Positions 44,009 through 51,898 of a stretch of 64,000 nt of DNA are shown in pieces (the first letter of the stretch is position 1; each line of letters opens with the position of its first letter). Source of the stretch: Lachnospiraceae bacterium (GTDB lineage: Bacteria > Bacillota > Clostridia > Lachnospirales > Lachnospiraceae); NCBI GenBank assembly GCA_017469945.1, contig JAFUFI010000004.1, forward strand, positions 1 through 64,000, read 5' to 3'. Both the position numbers and the translations under genes were made by a program. The notes beneath the pieces were generated by a model. That model was not told where the DNA came from and ran no database searches. It worked only from the letters and a program-made list of their open reading frames with translations.

Positions 44009-44752
44009 ATGAGTAATGAAAACACAAAAACTTATTTTGATTACAGAGTAAGATTTTCAAAACACGGAGCTATCCGTTATATCGGCCATCTGGACGTTAT
44101 GAGATACTTCCAAAAGGTAATAAGAAGGGCTGAGCTTGATATAGCTTATACCGGCGGATATTCTCCCCACCAGATTACAACCTTTGCCCAGCCTCTTGGA
44201 GTTGGTATTGAGAGCGACGGAGAATATATGGATTTAAGGATGAATTCGTATATTTCCTGCAGTGAACTAAAAGACCTTATAAACGCCCATTCCGTTCCCG
44301 AGATACAGGCTATTTCCGTTAAAAAGCTTCCTGAAAAATCCGGAAATGCTATGGCTAGTGTTGCAGCCGCAGAATACTATATCGGATTTAAAGAAGGCCG
44401 CGTTCCCGGATGTTTTTCAAAAAATCCCGAGGAAATTACTGATTCTATCAAAAGATTTCTTGATCAGGAATCGATCATCCTTGTTAAGGAAGGTAAAGCG
44501 GGGCTTAGAGAAGTTGATATCAAAGACAGGATCTTTTCGCTTTCCTGGGATACAGAGGAAAACTGTATACATGCAATTGTCGATGCATCCAGCGGTTATA
44601 ATATCAAACCCGCTGCGCTTATCGAGCTTTTACTTAAGTTTAACGCCGATTCTATGCAGGATAATTCTCTTATGATCTACAGAGCCGATACTTACACAAG
44701 AGATGAAAACGGGGCCCTTATTTCCATGGGAGATATTGGTAGCGATGAGTAG
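44009..44752 (+). CDS. TIGR03936 family radical SAM-associated protein (DUF2344)
   Basis: A 247-residue soluble protein with the family hallmark VRFSKHGAIRYIGHLDVMR and AYTGGYSPHQITTFAQPLGVG near the N-terminus. It is normally fused to or next to the TIGR03960 radical SAM protein, encoded at 39674. It overlaps the following RNase G gene by eight bases. Its biochemical role is not established. Confidence 0.9.
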   Translation: MSNENTKTYFDYRVRFSKHGAIRYIGHLDVMRYFQKVIRRAELDIAYTGGYSPHQITTFAQPLGVGIESDGEYMDLRMNSYISCSELKDLINAHSVPEIQAISVKKLPEKSGNAMASVAAAEYYIGFKEGRVPGCFSKNPEEITDSIKRFLDQESIILVKEGKAGLREVDIKDRIFSLSWDTEENCIHAIVDASSGYNIKPAALIELLLKFNADSMQDNSLMIYRADTYTRDENGALISMGDIGSDE

Positions 44753-45755
44753 AAATATTAACGTAAGATCGGAACTTATAGATGCAAATAAAAAACATGA
44801 TGCGGTCTCGGATGAAAATTCGAGGCTTATTCTGATTGACAAAGAGGATTTCGTTAATATTTTTCTGATTAAAGAAGGCAGGCTATCTAGGATAAAGCAG
44901 TTTCCGAAGGATTCTGATTCCGGAAAGATTATCCTCGCAAGAGTTATAAACGTTAAAAAGGATATAGAAGCGGCATTTGTAAAAATATCAGAAAACGATG
45001 AGGCTTTCCTTAAGCTGAGCAATGTTCCGAAGGAAACCCCTCCTTTAAAGCAGGGTGATTTGATTCCCGTAAAAATCATATCTGATAAGCAAAAAGGCAA
45101 AAGAATATCCGTAAGCGCTCTTGTGGGCAAGAAAAAGCTTCCTGAGGGTTTTATGCATAAAGCTGCTTTTAATGTGCTGTATGAGCCTAAAAACAGCCTT
45201 CTGGACTATTTAAAAAGCAGATTCAGCTTAGAATCAATAGAAAAAGTCCTTACTGAAAGTGAAGAAATATTTGAAATGCTTTCTCCTTTGGGTGAAAAGG
45301 TATCTTTATACCGCGACGAGAAAATAAATCTTTCTAAGCTTTATTCTCTTAAATCCAAGCTCGAAGAGGCCAAAAGCTCTAAGGTATACCTTAAAAGCGG
45401 AGCTTATCTTGTAATTGGTTTTACAGAAGCGCTTACCGTAATTGACGTAAATTCAGGCAAAAAAATAACCTCAGGTAAGAAAGATTCAGCCGAGGTTATT
45501 AAAGCGATAAACGAGGAAGCCGCTAAAGAAGTAGCGTTTATTCTTTCCCAGAGAAATATAAGCGGTATGATCCTCGTAGACTTTATCAATATGGAAAGCC
45601 TCGAGGATGAAGAGTACCTTTTAAGTAAAATGGAAGAGTACGTATCCGAGGATAATGTAACCGTTAAGGTTATAGATATTACGCCTCTTGGAATAATGGA
45701 AATCACAAGGCAAAAAACCGATAAGCCTCTGACAGAGCTTAATATAGAGCTGTAA
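44745..45755 (+). CDS. rng: Ribonuclease E/G family protein
   Basis: An S1-type endoribonuclease of 336 residues, shorter than Escherichia coli RNase G (489). It keeps the S1-like start (GKIILARVINVKKDIEAAFVKI) and the catalytic aspartates in LTVIDVNSGK and MILVDFINM. The first part of the RNase H-like region is shortened and the zinc-link Cys pair is missing. ATG 44745 lies in the overlap with the upstream stop and is preferred to 44703, which has no RBS. In relatives it is followed by rplU; here the neighbour downstream is a convergent recombinase gene, so the order is broken. Confidence 0.87.
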   Translation: MSRNINVRSELIDANKKHDAVSDENSRLILIDKEDFVNIFLIKEGRLSRIKQFPKDSDSGKIILARVINVKKDIEAAFVKISENDEAFLKLSNVPKETPPLKQGDLIPVKIISDKQKGKRISVSALVGKKKLPEGFMHKAAFNVLYEPKNSLLDYLKSRFSLESIEKVLTESEEIFEMLSPLGEKVSLYRDEKINLSKLYSLKSKLEEAKSSKVYLKSGAYLVIGFTEALTVIDVNSGKKITSGKKDSAEVIKAINEEAAKEVAFILSQRNISGMILVDFINMESLEDEEYLLSKMEEYVSEDNVTVKVIDITPLGIMEITRQKTDKPLTELNIEL

Positions 45756-45828
45756 CATGAATCGCATATCGTAAAATTACATTTGCATATTCTTAACTTC
45801 GTTGTTTAAAAATAAGACTTTACGCGAG

Positions 45829-46851
45829 TTATTTATTATCATCCATATCCTTACGCCAGTTTCTTGTACGTAGAGAAGCCGATTCAAAGGCTTTAGCGTA
45901 GATATTTGTCGTATTAAGGCTTGTATGTCCCATTCTTTGCTGGAGAGCAAGAATATCCCTTTCAACCCTGTAAAACTCCATGGCGAAGCTGGAACGAAGC
46001 TTATGAGGGCTTATTGTTCCGGCTTTTTCAGGTAAAGCCGCCGCTACGTATTTAGGGACGATTTCCTGTATCTGCCTGATTGTAAGGCGGCGTCCCTGTA
46101 ATGTGACGAAAAGCGGCTCCTTAGGACCGCAGGAGAGTGGTGTATTTATCTGTTTTTCGTCAAGATAATCCGATATATAGGCGGCGGATTCATCCGAAAA
46201 ATAGATTTTACTTTGTTTTCCGCCTTTTCTTGTAACTACAACGGAACATTCGTTTAAATCAAGATCGCCATTGTCAATACCATTTAACTCTGAAACACGC
46301 ATACCTGTATCAAGGAACAAAAAAATCATTGCCAGATCGCGTTTTTCGTAATGTTTATGCCAGGCTAACTGGCGCGGAGATAAACCGGATCCATAAAGAA
46401 TCGTATTAAGTAATTTTTGTTGTTCTTCGCTTGTTAAATAAATAACATAGTCCTTTTCGGGGATTTTTATCTTTTGAGCCCCTGAAACCGGATTATAGTC
46501 TACAGCTCTTATAGTATCTGTTAAATACTTGTAAAACGAAGAAACGGCGCTTCGAACACGAGCTGTAGCTTTAATTTGGTGTTCATCGGAATAAATCTCT
46601 AAGAATTTATCCATATCGGAGGCTGAAATCCGGCCAAAATCCGAGGGCTTAATATGGCGTTTTTCAAGAGTGCAAAAATAGGGATGATTTGCGATCATCC
46701 AGTCGATAAAATGATTTAAATCCCTGGCGTAACCGATTCTTGTACTAAGGGCACGTTCATTTTTTCTTCCGATGAAATAATCCTGACAAAACTCAGGTAA
46801 TTCGTCCATTAAAGCTATAAGAACCGATGAGTCGCGTTTTTTCTCAAGCAT
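45829..46851 (-). CDS. Tyrosine recombinase (XerC/XerD-like)
   Basis: A 340-residue site-specific recombinase. The C-terminal domain carries all expected residues: Arg in DTGMRVSELNGI, Lys in RKGGKQSK, His-x-x-Arg in SPHKLRSSFAMEF, His in RMGHTSLN and nucleophile Tyr in NTTNIYAKA. The N-terminal core-binding domain is longer than in canonical Xer proteins (about 300 residues). It is probably a chromosomal Xer-like enzyme rather than a phage integrase, since no phage or att site is seen. It is convergent with RNase G and lies at the apparent break between RNase G and rplU. RBS TGAGG on the minus strand. Confidence 0.9.
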   Translation of the reverse strand: MLEKKRDSSVLIALMDELPEFCQDYFIGRKNERALSTRIGYARDLNHFIDWMIANHPYFCTLEKRHIKPSDFGRISASDMDKFLEIYSDEHQIKATARVRSAVSSFYKYLTDTIRAVDYNPVSGAQKIKIPEKDYVIYLTSEEQQKLLNTILYGSGLSPRQLAWHKHYEKRDLAMIFLFLDTGMRVSELNGIDNGDLDLNECSVVVTRKGGKQSKIYFSDESAAYISDYLDEKQINTPLSCGPKEPLFVTLQGRRLTIRQIQEIVPKYVAAALPEKAGTISPHKLRSSFAMEFYRVERDILALQQRMGHTSLNTTNIYAKAFESASLRTRNWRKDMDDNK

Positions 46852-46986
46852 AAATTTACCTCAGATAAATAAAAACAAAATAAATTCTAAATAAGTTTAC
46901 GCGCAATAGATTAATATATATTTAACATAGAATACCTATTAAAACGTAAAACGAGCTATAATACAGCATTTGGAGCCCATAGTCAT

Positions 46987-47015
46987 ATTATACCATATTT
47001 CCTATATTATGTACA
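46987..47015 (-). promoter_or_regulatory. Candidate promoter of the tyrosine recombinase
   Basis: On the minus strand TGTACA (47015-47010), a 17-base spacer and TATAAT (46992-46987) precede the gene by about 135 bases. The rest of the leader is AT-rich with no RNA motif I can identify. Confidence 0.5.
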
Positions 47016-47050
47016 CGCAAAATATAAATTTAACGCATACTTTAATCTAG

Positions 47051-47077
47051 GAAAACAGCGCTCTTTTTCAGGGCGCT
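47051..47077 (-). terminator. Candidate terminator of dtd
   Basis: On the minus strand AGCGCCC (47077-47071) pairs, with two G-T wobbles, with GAGCGCT (47063-47057), followed by GTTTTCC. The T run is short, so the signal is weak. Confidence 0.55.
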
Positions 47078-47083
47078 TATAAT

Positions 47084-47533
47084 TTACATTATTTCCTTTG
47101 AATCTAAAACGATTGTAAAAGGTCCGTCGTTTAAAAGAGATATTTTCATATCTGCTCCGAATATTCCGGTACCAAGATCGGGAAAATCCTTACGACATTC
47201 ATCGCAAATATATTCATATAAAGGTATTGCAAGGTCCGGCTTAGCAGCATCCGTAAATCCGGGGCGATTTCCGTGTTTACAATCAGCATACAAAGTAAAC
47301 TGACTTATAAGGAGTAAATTGCCGCCCACAGTCTTAAGATCCAGATTGGTTTTTCCGTTTTCATCCTCGAATATACGCATCCCAATAAGCTTTTTGATCA
47401 TCTTATCGGCGATTTCTTTTGTGTCGGACGCAGCAATTCCAATAAGTACGAGAAAACCTTTATCTACCACGCCTGTTATCTTGCCATCTATTTCACAGGA
47501 TGCATTTGTTACACGTTGAATTACAAATTTCAT
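47084..47533 (-). CDS. dtd: D-aminoacyl-tRNA deacylase
   Basis: Dtd removes D-amino acids (and glycine) from tRNA. The 149-residue protein shows LLLISQFTLYAD, NRPGFTDAAKP and the C-terminal NDGPFTIVLDS (Gly-Pro cis motif region), all characteristic. The length matches. It lies 10 bases downstream of the AI-2E family gene in the same direction. Confidence 0.96.
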   Translation of the reverse strand: MKFVIQRVTNASCEIDGKITGVVDKGFLVLIGIAASDTKEIADKMIKKLIGMRIFEDENGKTNLDLKTVGGNLLLISQFTLYADCKHGNRPGFTDAAKPDLAIPLYEYICDECRKDFPDLGTGIFGADMKISLLNDGPFTIVLDSKEIM

Positions 47534-47542
47534 GGTTAGATA

Positions 47543-49072
47543 TTATTTGTCTTTATTTTTCTTTTTATCTTTTATCTTATCGATAAGTTTATGGAAGAAA
47601 GGTACTTTGAAAGAATGTTTCCCTTCCTTTGCAAAAGGTTTTTTTGATTCGGGTATAAACTCTTCCACTTCTCCTTCATCATTGACCTTAACGAGGTTGA
47701 CGTAGTCTGAAGTATGGTGAGGTAAGTCTTTCTTTTTAAGTCTGTTTCTTGCCCAAGCTTTAACACCGGCATAAAATACAGCAAATACAGGCACGCCTAA
47801 AATCATACCGGGTACTTTGAAGAATCCTCCGAAAAGCGTAATCGAGAATATAACCCAGAAGCCTTCAAGACCTGTGGAATCGCCCAAAATCTTAGGTCCG
47901 ATAACGTTTCCGTCAATTTGCTGCAATACGAGGATAAAGATTACGAAAAACAGCATATTTAACGGATGCATGGGATCCACAACGAAAATAAGTATTGCGC
48001 TGGGAATAGCTCCGATAAAAGGGCCGAAATAAGGGATAATATTTGTTACACCGACAAACAAGCTTATAAGTCCGGCATAAGGGGTTTGAAGGATCGTTGT
48101 ACCTATAAAGCAAAGGATACCAATGATCACAGAATCCACTATCTTACCGCCAAGGAATCCGATAAATGTTTTGTGGGTAAATCTGAAGGCATATATAAGG
48201 TTATTAGCAGTCTTTCTGTTAAATACAACGTAGGTAAGCTTCTTACTTCTTCCGGCAAACTTTTCTTTATCTCCAAGCAAATAGATAGAGATAATGAATC
48301 CGATAATAAAGTTCCAAAGTCCGCCGAGGAACTTTCCAAGGCTTCCGATGATTGAACCGAGTATGGGCATCATCTGACTCATATTAACGGATCCGTCATC
48401 ATTAATGAAGGGAATTATCTTGGAGATAAAGTCAAATGTAAGGATATCTCCGTTTATCCACTCTTCTATACCTTCTGAAGAAACACCGACAATCTTAATT
48501 ATATTGTCTTTAAGATCCGGGTTATTGTTAAGTGTCTTATTTGCCCAGGCCTGGAAGTTTGTAACGTATGTATCCAGGTTGTCGACAATCTGCTTTATTG
48601 AAGGAACAATCTGGCTGATCATCAAGTAGATTAACCAAAATACAATTGCTACGGCAATTAAAAGAGTTAAAAAGATACAAATACCACGAATTATCTTATC
48701 GCGCTTTTCGCATTTTTTAGCCTTTGTCTTGTCAAAAATGGGAGTTACAACCTTACACTCAATAAAATTAAGCAACGGAGTAAGTAAATAAGCGATGATC
48801 ATGCCTAAATATACAGGCATCAGCACTTTGTTTACGGATTGGAAGAACCTAAATATGACACCGATATTTACAAGTAGTAAATATACGGCGATACATGCGA
48901 TTATAGTAAGAAATCCGGTAAGTCCCCAAAGAAAATATTTATTGCTCAGATAGGTTTTTTTGGAATGGTAATCTCTGTACTTCTTCCCCTCGTTATTTGA
49001 AGCTTCTTTACCGGAGCTATCGGTACCTTGGGAATTGTTTATATTAATGTTTTCATTTATATTTTCGGACAT
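47543..49072 (-). CDS. AI-2E family transporter (TqsA/YdiK-type permease)
   Basis: A 509-residue membrane protein with about eight helices. Conserved features include NYFGPFIGAIPSA (here IPYFGPFIGAIPSA) and the VGVTNIIPYFG turn plus a long loop with Pro/Asp between helices 3 and 4. The family includes AI-2 exporters and Na+/H+ antiporters, so substrate is unknown. The charged N-terminus (Asn/Lys-rich) and the C-terminal Lys-rich tail are cytoplasmic. Promoter at 49114-49142 on the minus strand. Confidence 0.9.
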   Translation of the reverse strand: MSENINENININNSQGTDSSGKEASNNEGKKYRDYHSKKTYLSNKYFLWGLTGFLTIIACIAVYLLLVNIGVIFRFFQSVNKVLMPVYLGMIIAYLLTPLLNFIECKVVTPIFDKTKAKKCEKRDKIIRGICIFLTLLIAVAIVFWLIYLMISQIVPSIKQIVDNLDTYVTNFQAWANKTLNNNPDLKDNIIKIVGVSSEGIEEWINGDILTFDFISKIIPFINDDGSVNMSQMMPILGSIIGSLGKFLGGLWNFIIGFIISIYLLGDKEKFAGRSKKLTYVVFNRKTANNLIYAFRFTHKTFIGFLGGKIVDSVIIGILCFIGTTILQTPYAGLISLFVGVTNIIPYFGPFIGAIPSAILIFVVDPMHPLNMLFFVIFILVLQQIDGNVIGPKILGDSTGLEGFWVIFSITLFGGFFKVPGMILGVPVFAVFYAGVKAWARNRLKKKDLPHHTSDYVNLVKVNDEGEVEEFIPESKKPFAKEGKHSFKVPFFHKLIDKIKDKKKNKDK

Positions 49073-49113
49073 AGCGGTTTTATTACCCCCTAAATATTTT
49101 CAACATCAATACA

Positions 49114-49142
49114 ATAATACCTAAGTTTTACCCTTTTTTCAA
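49114..49142 (-). promoter_or_regulatory. Promoter of the AI-2E family gene
   Basis: On the minus strand TTGAAA (49142-49137), a 17-base spacer and TATTAT (49119-49114) stand about 42 bases before the ATG; a good sigma-A match. Confidence 0.75.
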
Positions 49143-49209
49143 GCAATTGAATCAATTATACGGGCTTTATGGATTCCCACGTTTCATACTATCTGTCCGG
49201 TAAGTTTTG

Positions 49210-49608
49210 TTAATGAATATCAGAGTAATAAGGGACATAGATAATATAGCCTCCGGGCATAGCGGAATACTGACTGATATGGTTTACTTCCATTATTTCG
49301 TTTTTAACGGATTGAACAGAATCAAAATAAACGGGATCGTAATACTCTTCGGCTATATCATCGAGAGTCTTTCCGTACTCGATCATTATGGTTTTAAAAT
49401 ATTTGCACTTTTGATCTTTACCTAAGTTGGATGCATTTGAAGCAAAGCCTTTTATAACAAGGGATAAAACCAGGATCAAAAGAACTGTTGCAATTACGCT
49501 TAAAAGAAATTTCCTGCGGATATAGAAAGCTTCTCTTCTCTTTTTAAAGATTGCATATTCCCTGTCGCTCATCTCTGTAATTTTCTTCGTTCCATAATAG
49601 TATCCCAT
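49210..49608 (-). CDS. YneA-like LysM membrane protein (SOS division inhibitor candidate)
   Basis: A 132-residue protein with a Lys/Arg-rich N-terminus, one membrane segment (LSVIATVLLILVLSLVI) and a C-terminal LysM-like domain (EYGKTLDDIAEEYYDPVYFDS ... PGGYIIYVPYY). Bacillus YneA has the same plan and is encoded divergently from lexA, as here. Start ATG 49608 is preferred to 49614 because GAGGA gives a better spacing. A perfect sigma-A promoter with a LexA box in its spacer lies upstream. YneA delays division during SOS; the role here is inferred from context. Confidence 0.8.
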   Translation of the reverse strand: MGYYYGTKKITEMSDREYAIFKKRREAFYIRRKFLLSVIATVLLILVLSLVIKGFASNASNLGKDQKCKYFKTIMIEYGKTLDDIAEEYYDPVYFDSVQSVKNEIMEVNHISQYSAMPGGYIIYVPYYSDIH

Positions 49609-49636
49609 AATCATTTCCTCTTAGTGATCCTCTTGG

Positions 49637-49799
49637 TGAATATTTGTTCGAGAACGTTTGTTTGTATCTGCATTATATCGAACGTATTTTCGCATGTCAA
49701 TACTTTTTAAGCAAAAAATCGAACAAAATTTCGAGAAAATATGTTTGCTTTTTACTTTTTTTATGGTATACTTTGTTTAGTTAATCGAACGGAGGTTCC
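49637..49799. promoter_or_regulatory. LexA operator cluster between lexA and the YneA-like gene
   Basis: Candidate boxes: TGAATATTTGTTCG (49637-49650), GAACGTTTGTTT (49652-49663), CGAACGTATTTTCG (49679-49692), CGAACAAAATTTCG (49720-49733) and CGAACGGAGGTTCC (49786-49799). The last overlaps the lexA RBS. The lexA promoter is TTGCTT (49745-49750), 16 bases, TATACT (49767-49772). Several boxes suggest tight autoregulation. Confidence 0.75.
49672..49700 (-). promoter_or_regulatory. SOS promoter of the YneA-like gene
   Basis: Minus strand: TTGACA (49700-49695), 17-base spacer, TATAAT (49677-49672), both hexamers perfect. A LexA-type box CGAAAATACGTTCG (49692-49679) lies in the spacer; one mismatch to GAAC-RNRY-GTTC. 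Confidence 0.85.
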
Positions 49800-49803
49800 T
49801 ATT

Positions 49804-50424
49804 ATGGCTAATTCAAACAAGATATCTCAAAAGCAGCAGGAAATTCTTGATTACTTAAAGGAAGTAATCTTAAAAAGAGGATATCCCCCCACTGTACGTG
49901 AGATCTGCGAGACCGTTAAGCTTAAATCGACTTCATCCGTCCATTCCCATCTCGAGACTCTGGAAAAGCGCGGATATATCAAGCGAGATCCGTCCAAGCC
50001 CAGAGCTATTGAAATTTGTGACGATTCTTTTCAGATGGTTAGAACGGAAATGGCTACCCTTCCGGTATACGGAAATGTTGCTGCGGGACAGCCTATTTTT
50101 GCCAGTGACAACCTTCTCGATTACTTCCCTATACCCGCTTCCGAGCTTCCTGCCGGAGAATCCTTTATACTTAATGTTAAAGGTGATTCCATGATAAATG
50201 CCGGAATCTTCAGTGGGGATAAGATTCTTGTTAACAAGTGTGAAACTGCCCGTAATGGGGATATGGTGGTGGCTCTTATCGATGACTCCGCTACGGTAAA
50301 GACCTTTTATAAGGAGGACGATCATATCCGTCTTCAGCCCGAAAACGACAGCATGGATCCGATCATCGTTCCCGATTGTCAGATTCTCGGAAAGGTTTTC
50401 GGCGTATACAGATTCTTTCACTAA
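49804..50424 (+). CDS. lexA: LexA repressor
   Basis: The SOS repressor, cleaved after RecA filament formation. The 206 residues have an N-terminal winged helix (ISQKQQEILDYLKE ... PPTVREICE), the cleavage site Ala94-Gly95 in VAAGQP, and the Ser129 (GDSM) and Lys166 (SATVKTF) catalytic dyad. ATG 49804 follows GGAGGT; an upstream ATG at 49741 lies before the promoter -10 and is rejected. It is divergent from the YneA-like gene, with shared operators. Confidence 0.97.
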   Translation: MANSNKISQKQQEILDYLKEVILKRGYPPTVREICETVKLKSTSSVHSHLETLEKRGYIKRDPSKPRAIEICDDSFQMVRTEMATLPVYGNVAAGQPIFASDNLLDYFPIPASELPAGESFILNVKGDSMINAGIFSGDKILVNKCETARNGDMVVALIDDSATVKTFYKEDDHIRLQPENDSMDPIIVPDCQILGKVFGVYRFFH

Positions 50425-50463
50425 GTTTCTTTATATACTCTAAAATATTAGTAAATAAAAAAT

Positions 50464-50500
50464 AAGCAATGCGATAATCTCCACATTGCTTGTTTTTTTT
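50464..50500 (+). terminator. Rho-independent terminator of lexA
   Basis: AAGCAATG (50464-50471) pairs with CATTGCTT (50484-50491), followed by TG and eight T residues. The remaining bases to 50563 are AT-rich without a recognised feature. Confidence 0.88.
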
Positions 50501-50563
50501 ATTTCTGGTTTATATATCTGTTATATATGCTTTTTATCTTAATCTTAATAACTTACAGCTGTA

Positions 50564-50920
50564 TTATTTAAGCTCGTTTAATTCAACGGTTTTACCGTCT
50601 CTCCAGATTCTCTCGAGATCGTAAAGCGTACGGTTTTCTTTATCAAAGATATGTACGATAATATCGCCGAAATCAAGAAGAATCCAGTTGGCAGTTTCAT
50701 AACCTTCTATATGATTCTCGGGAAATCCCGCTCTTCCAAGTTTTTCGGTTACGTTATCGCAGAGCGCCTGAACCTGGTTTTTATTAGATCCACCTGCGAT
50801 GATAAAGAGATCGGCGATCACAGATACTTCGCTTATATCAAGTACCCTGATATCTTCAGCCTTCTTATCCTCTAAAGCTTCTATAGCAAGCTTTGCCATG
50901 TTTAAAGATTTATCTTCCAT
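50564..50920 (-). CDS. rsfS: Ribosome silencing factor RsfS
   Basis: RsfS binds L14 and blocks subunit joining in slow growth. The 118-residue protein shows DLFIIAGGSNKNQVQALCDNV and DIIVHIFDKENRTLYDLERIW, the family core. It is last in the rplU-prp-rpmA-obgE-yhbY-yqeK-rsfS set, 30 bases after yqeK. Confidence 0.96.
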   Translation of the reverse strand: MEDKSLNMAKLAIEALEDKKAEDIRVLDISEVSVIADLFIIAGGSNKNQVQALCDNVTEKLGRAGFPENHIEGYETANWILLDFGDIIVHIFDKENRTLYDLERIWRDGKTVELNELK

Positions 50921-50950
50921 TTTTTACCCCTTTATTACTAGTTTTAAGTA

Positions 50951-51517
50951 TTACTTAAGGTCCTTATAATACTCATAAGTTTCTTTTGTCATAGGATCGA
51001 CAGCTTTTGTCCCTTCACCCAGATAGGTAAGCGTATCTTTAAGAACTCTTCTTACAGCGCCGTCAAGATCGGTAAAAGCAAGTTTTCTTACCTCATCCAT
51101 ATTATCCAGATGCTTTCTGTTTGGTTCTATATAATCTGCGATAAATACGATTTTTTCAAGAAGCGTCATACCGGGGTGCCCGGTAGTATGCCACTCGATT
51201 GCGCCTAAGATCTCGGGATCGTCAACTTCATATATACTTTTTGCAAGATATGCACCAAGCTTGGCATGTAAAAGTCCGGGATTGCTTCTTTCGATATCAT
51301 TAACTGAAAGCCCGTATTTCTCACACAGCTTAATCTTTTCGCTATCTTCAATGGCTTTTGCGCAGTCATGTAAAAGACCGGCATACATTGCTTTCTCAAT
51401 ATCTGCGCCATGAACCATAGCAAGAGACGCGGCTGTATATTCAACGCCTTTTGTATGTTCGAAACGCTTATAATCAAGTTCTTTTTCAAGAAGCTTTCCT
51501 ATTTTTTTGAGTTCCAT
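50951..51517 (-). CDS. yqeK: HD domain hydrolase YqeK (bis-nucleosyl tetraphosphatase)
   Basis: YqeK hydrolyses diadenosine tetraphosphate symmetrically. The 188-residue protein shows His in FEHTKGVEYTAASLA, HD in GLLHDCAKAI and the late IEWHTTGHPGM with FIADYIEPNR. It usually follows nadD; here it follows yhbY directly with only 43 bases between, so nadD is absent. No NadD domain is fused to it. Confidence 0.92.
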   Translation of the reverse strand: MELKKIGKLLEKELDYKRFEHTKGVEYTAASLAMVHGADIEKAMYAGLLHDCAKAIEDSEKIKLCEKYGLSVNDIERSNPGLLHAKLGAYLAKSIYEVDDPEILGAIEWHTTGHPGMTLLEKIVFIADYIEPNRKHLDNMDEVRKLAFTDLDGAVRRVLKDTLTYLGEGTKAVDPMTKETYEYYKDLK

Positions 51518-51560
51518 CTAAACCCTCCGGAAAAGATATGTATATACGTTAAATGAATGA

Positions 51561-51860
51561 TCATTTAGGCAATACAATTTTTGCGTTTTCTCTAAAAGGC
51601 TTATATAGAACAATTTTCTTTCCGATTACCTGAACTACTGTGGAATGGGTTCTGTCAGCGATAACCCGAGCAATTTCTCTTGCGTCGTCATCGCAGTTTT
51701 TAAGTACGTTAAGCTTGATAAGCTCGTTATTGTTAAAGCATTCGCCTACAGCCTCGGTAATTTCGGGAGTAACGCTTCCTTTTCCTATCTGGAAAACAGG
51801 GTTTAAGTTACTTGCGAGGCTCTTAAGGTATGCTCTTTGCTTGCTTGTAAGATCTATCAT
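51561..51860 (-). CDS. yhbY: YhbY family RNA-binding protein (CRM domain)
   Basis: A 99-residue CRM-domain protein associated with the large ribosomal subunit. It shows LTSKQRAYLKSLASNLNPVFQIGKG, NNNELIKLNVL and the VQVIGKKIVLYKP end. Located 38 bases downstream of obgE, a common order in Firmicutes. Confidence 0.94.
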   Translation of the reverse strand: MIDLTSKQRAYLKSLASNLNPVFQIGKGSVTPEITEAVGECFNNNELIKLNVLKNCDDDAREIARVIADRTHSTVVQVIGKKIVLYKPFRENAKIVLPK

Positions 51861-51898
51861 GTTTTTATCCTCTAAATTAGTGAATTAAAATACAAAAA

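Noticed and set aside
45829..46851. Recombinase as a sign of a prophage or integrative element.
   Set aside because: No phage, conjugation, att repeats or cargo genes nearby; neighbours are housekeeping genes.
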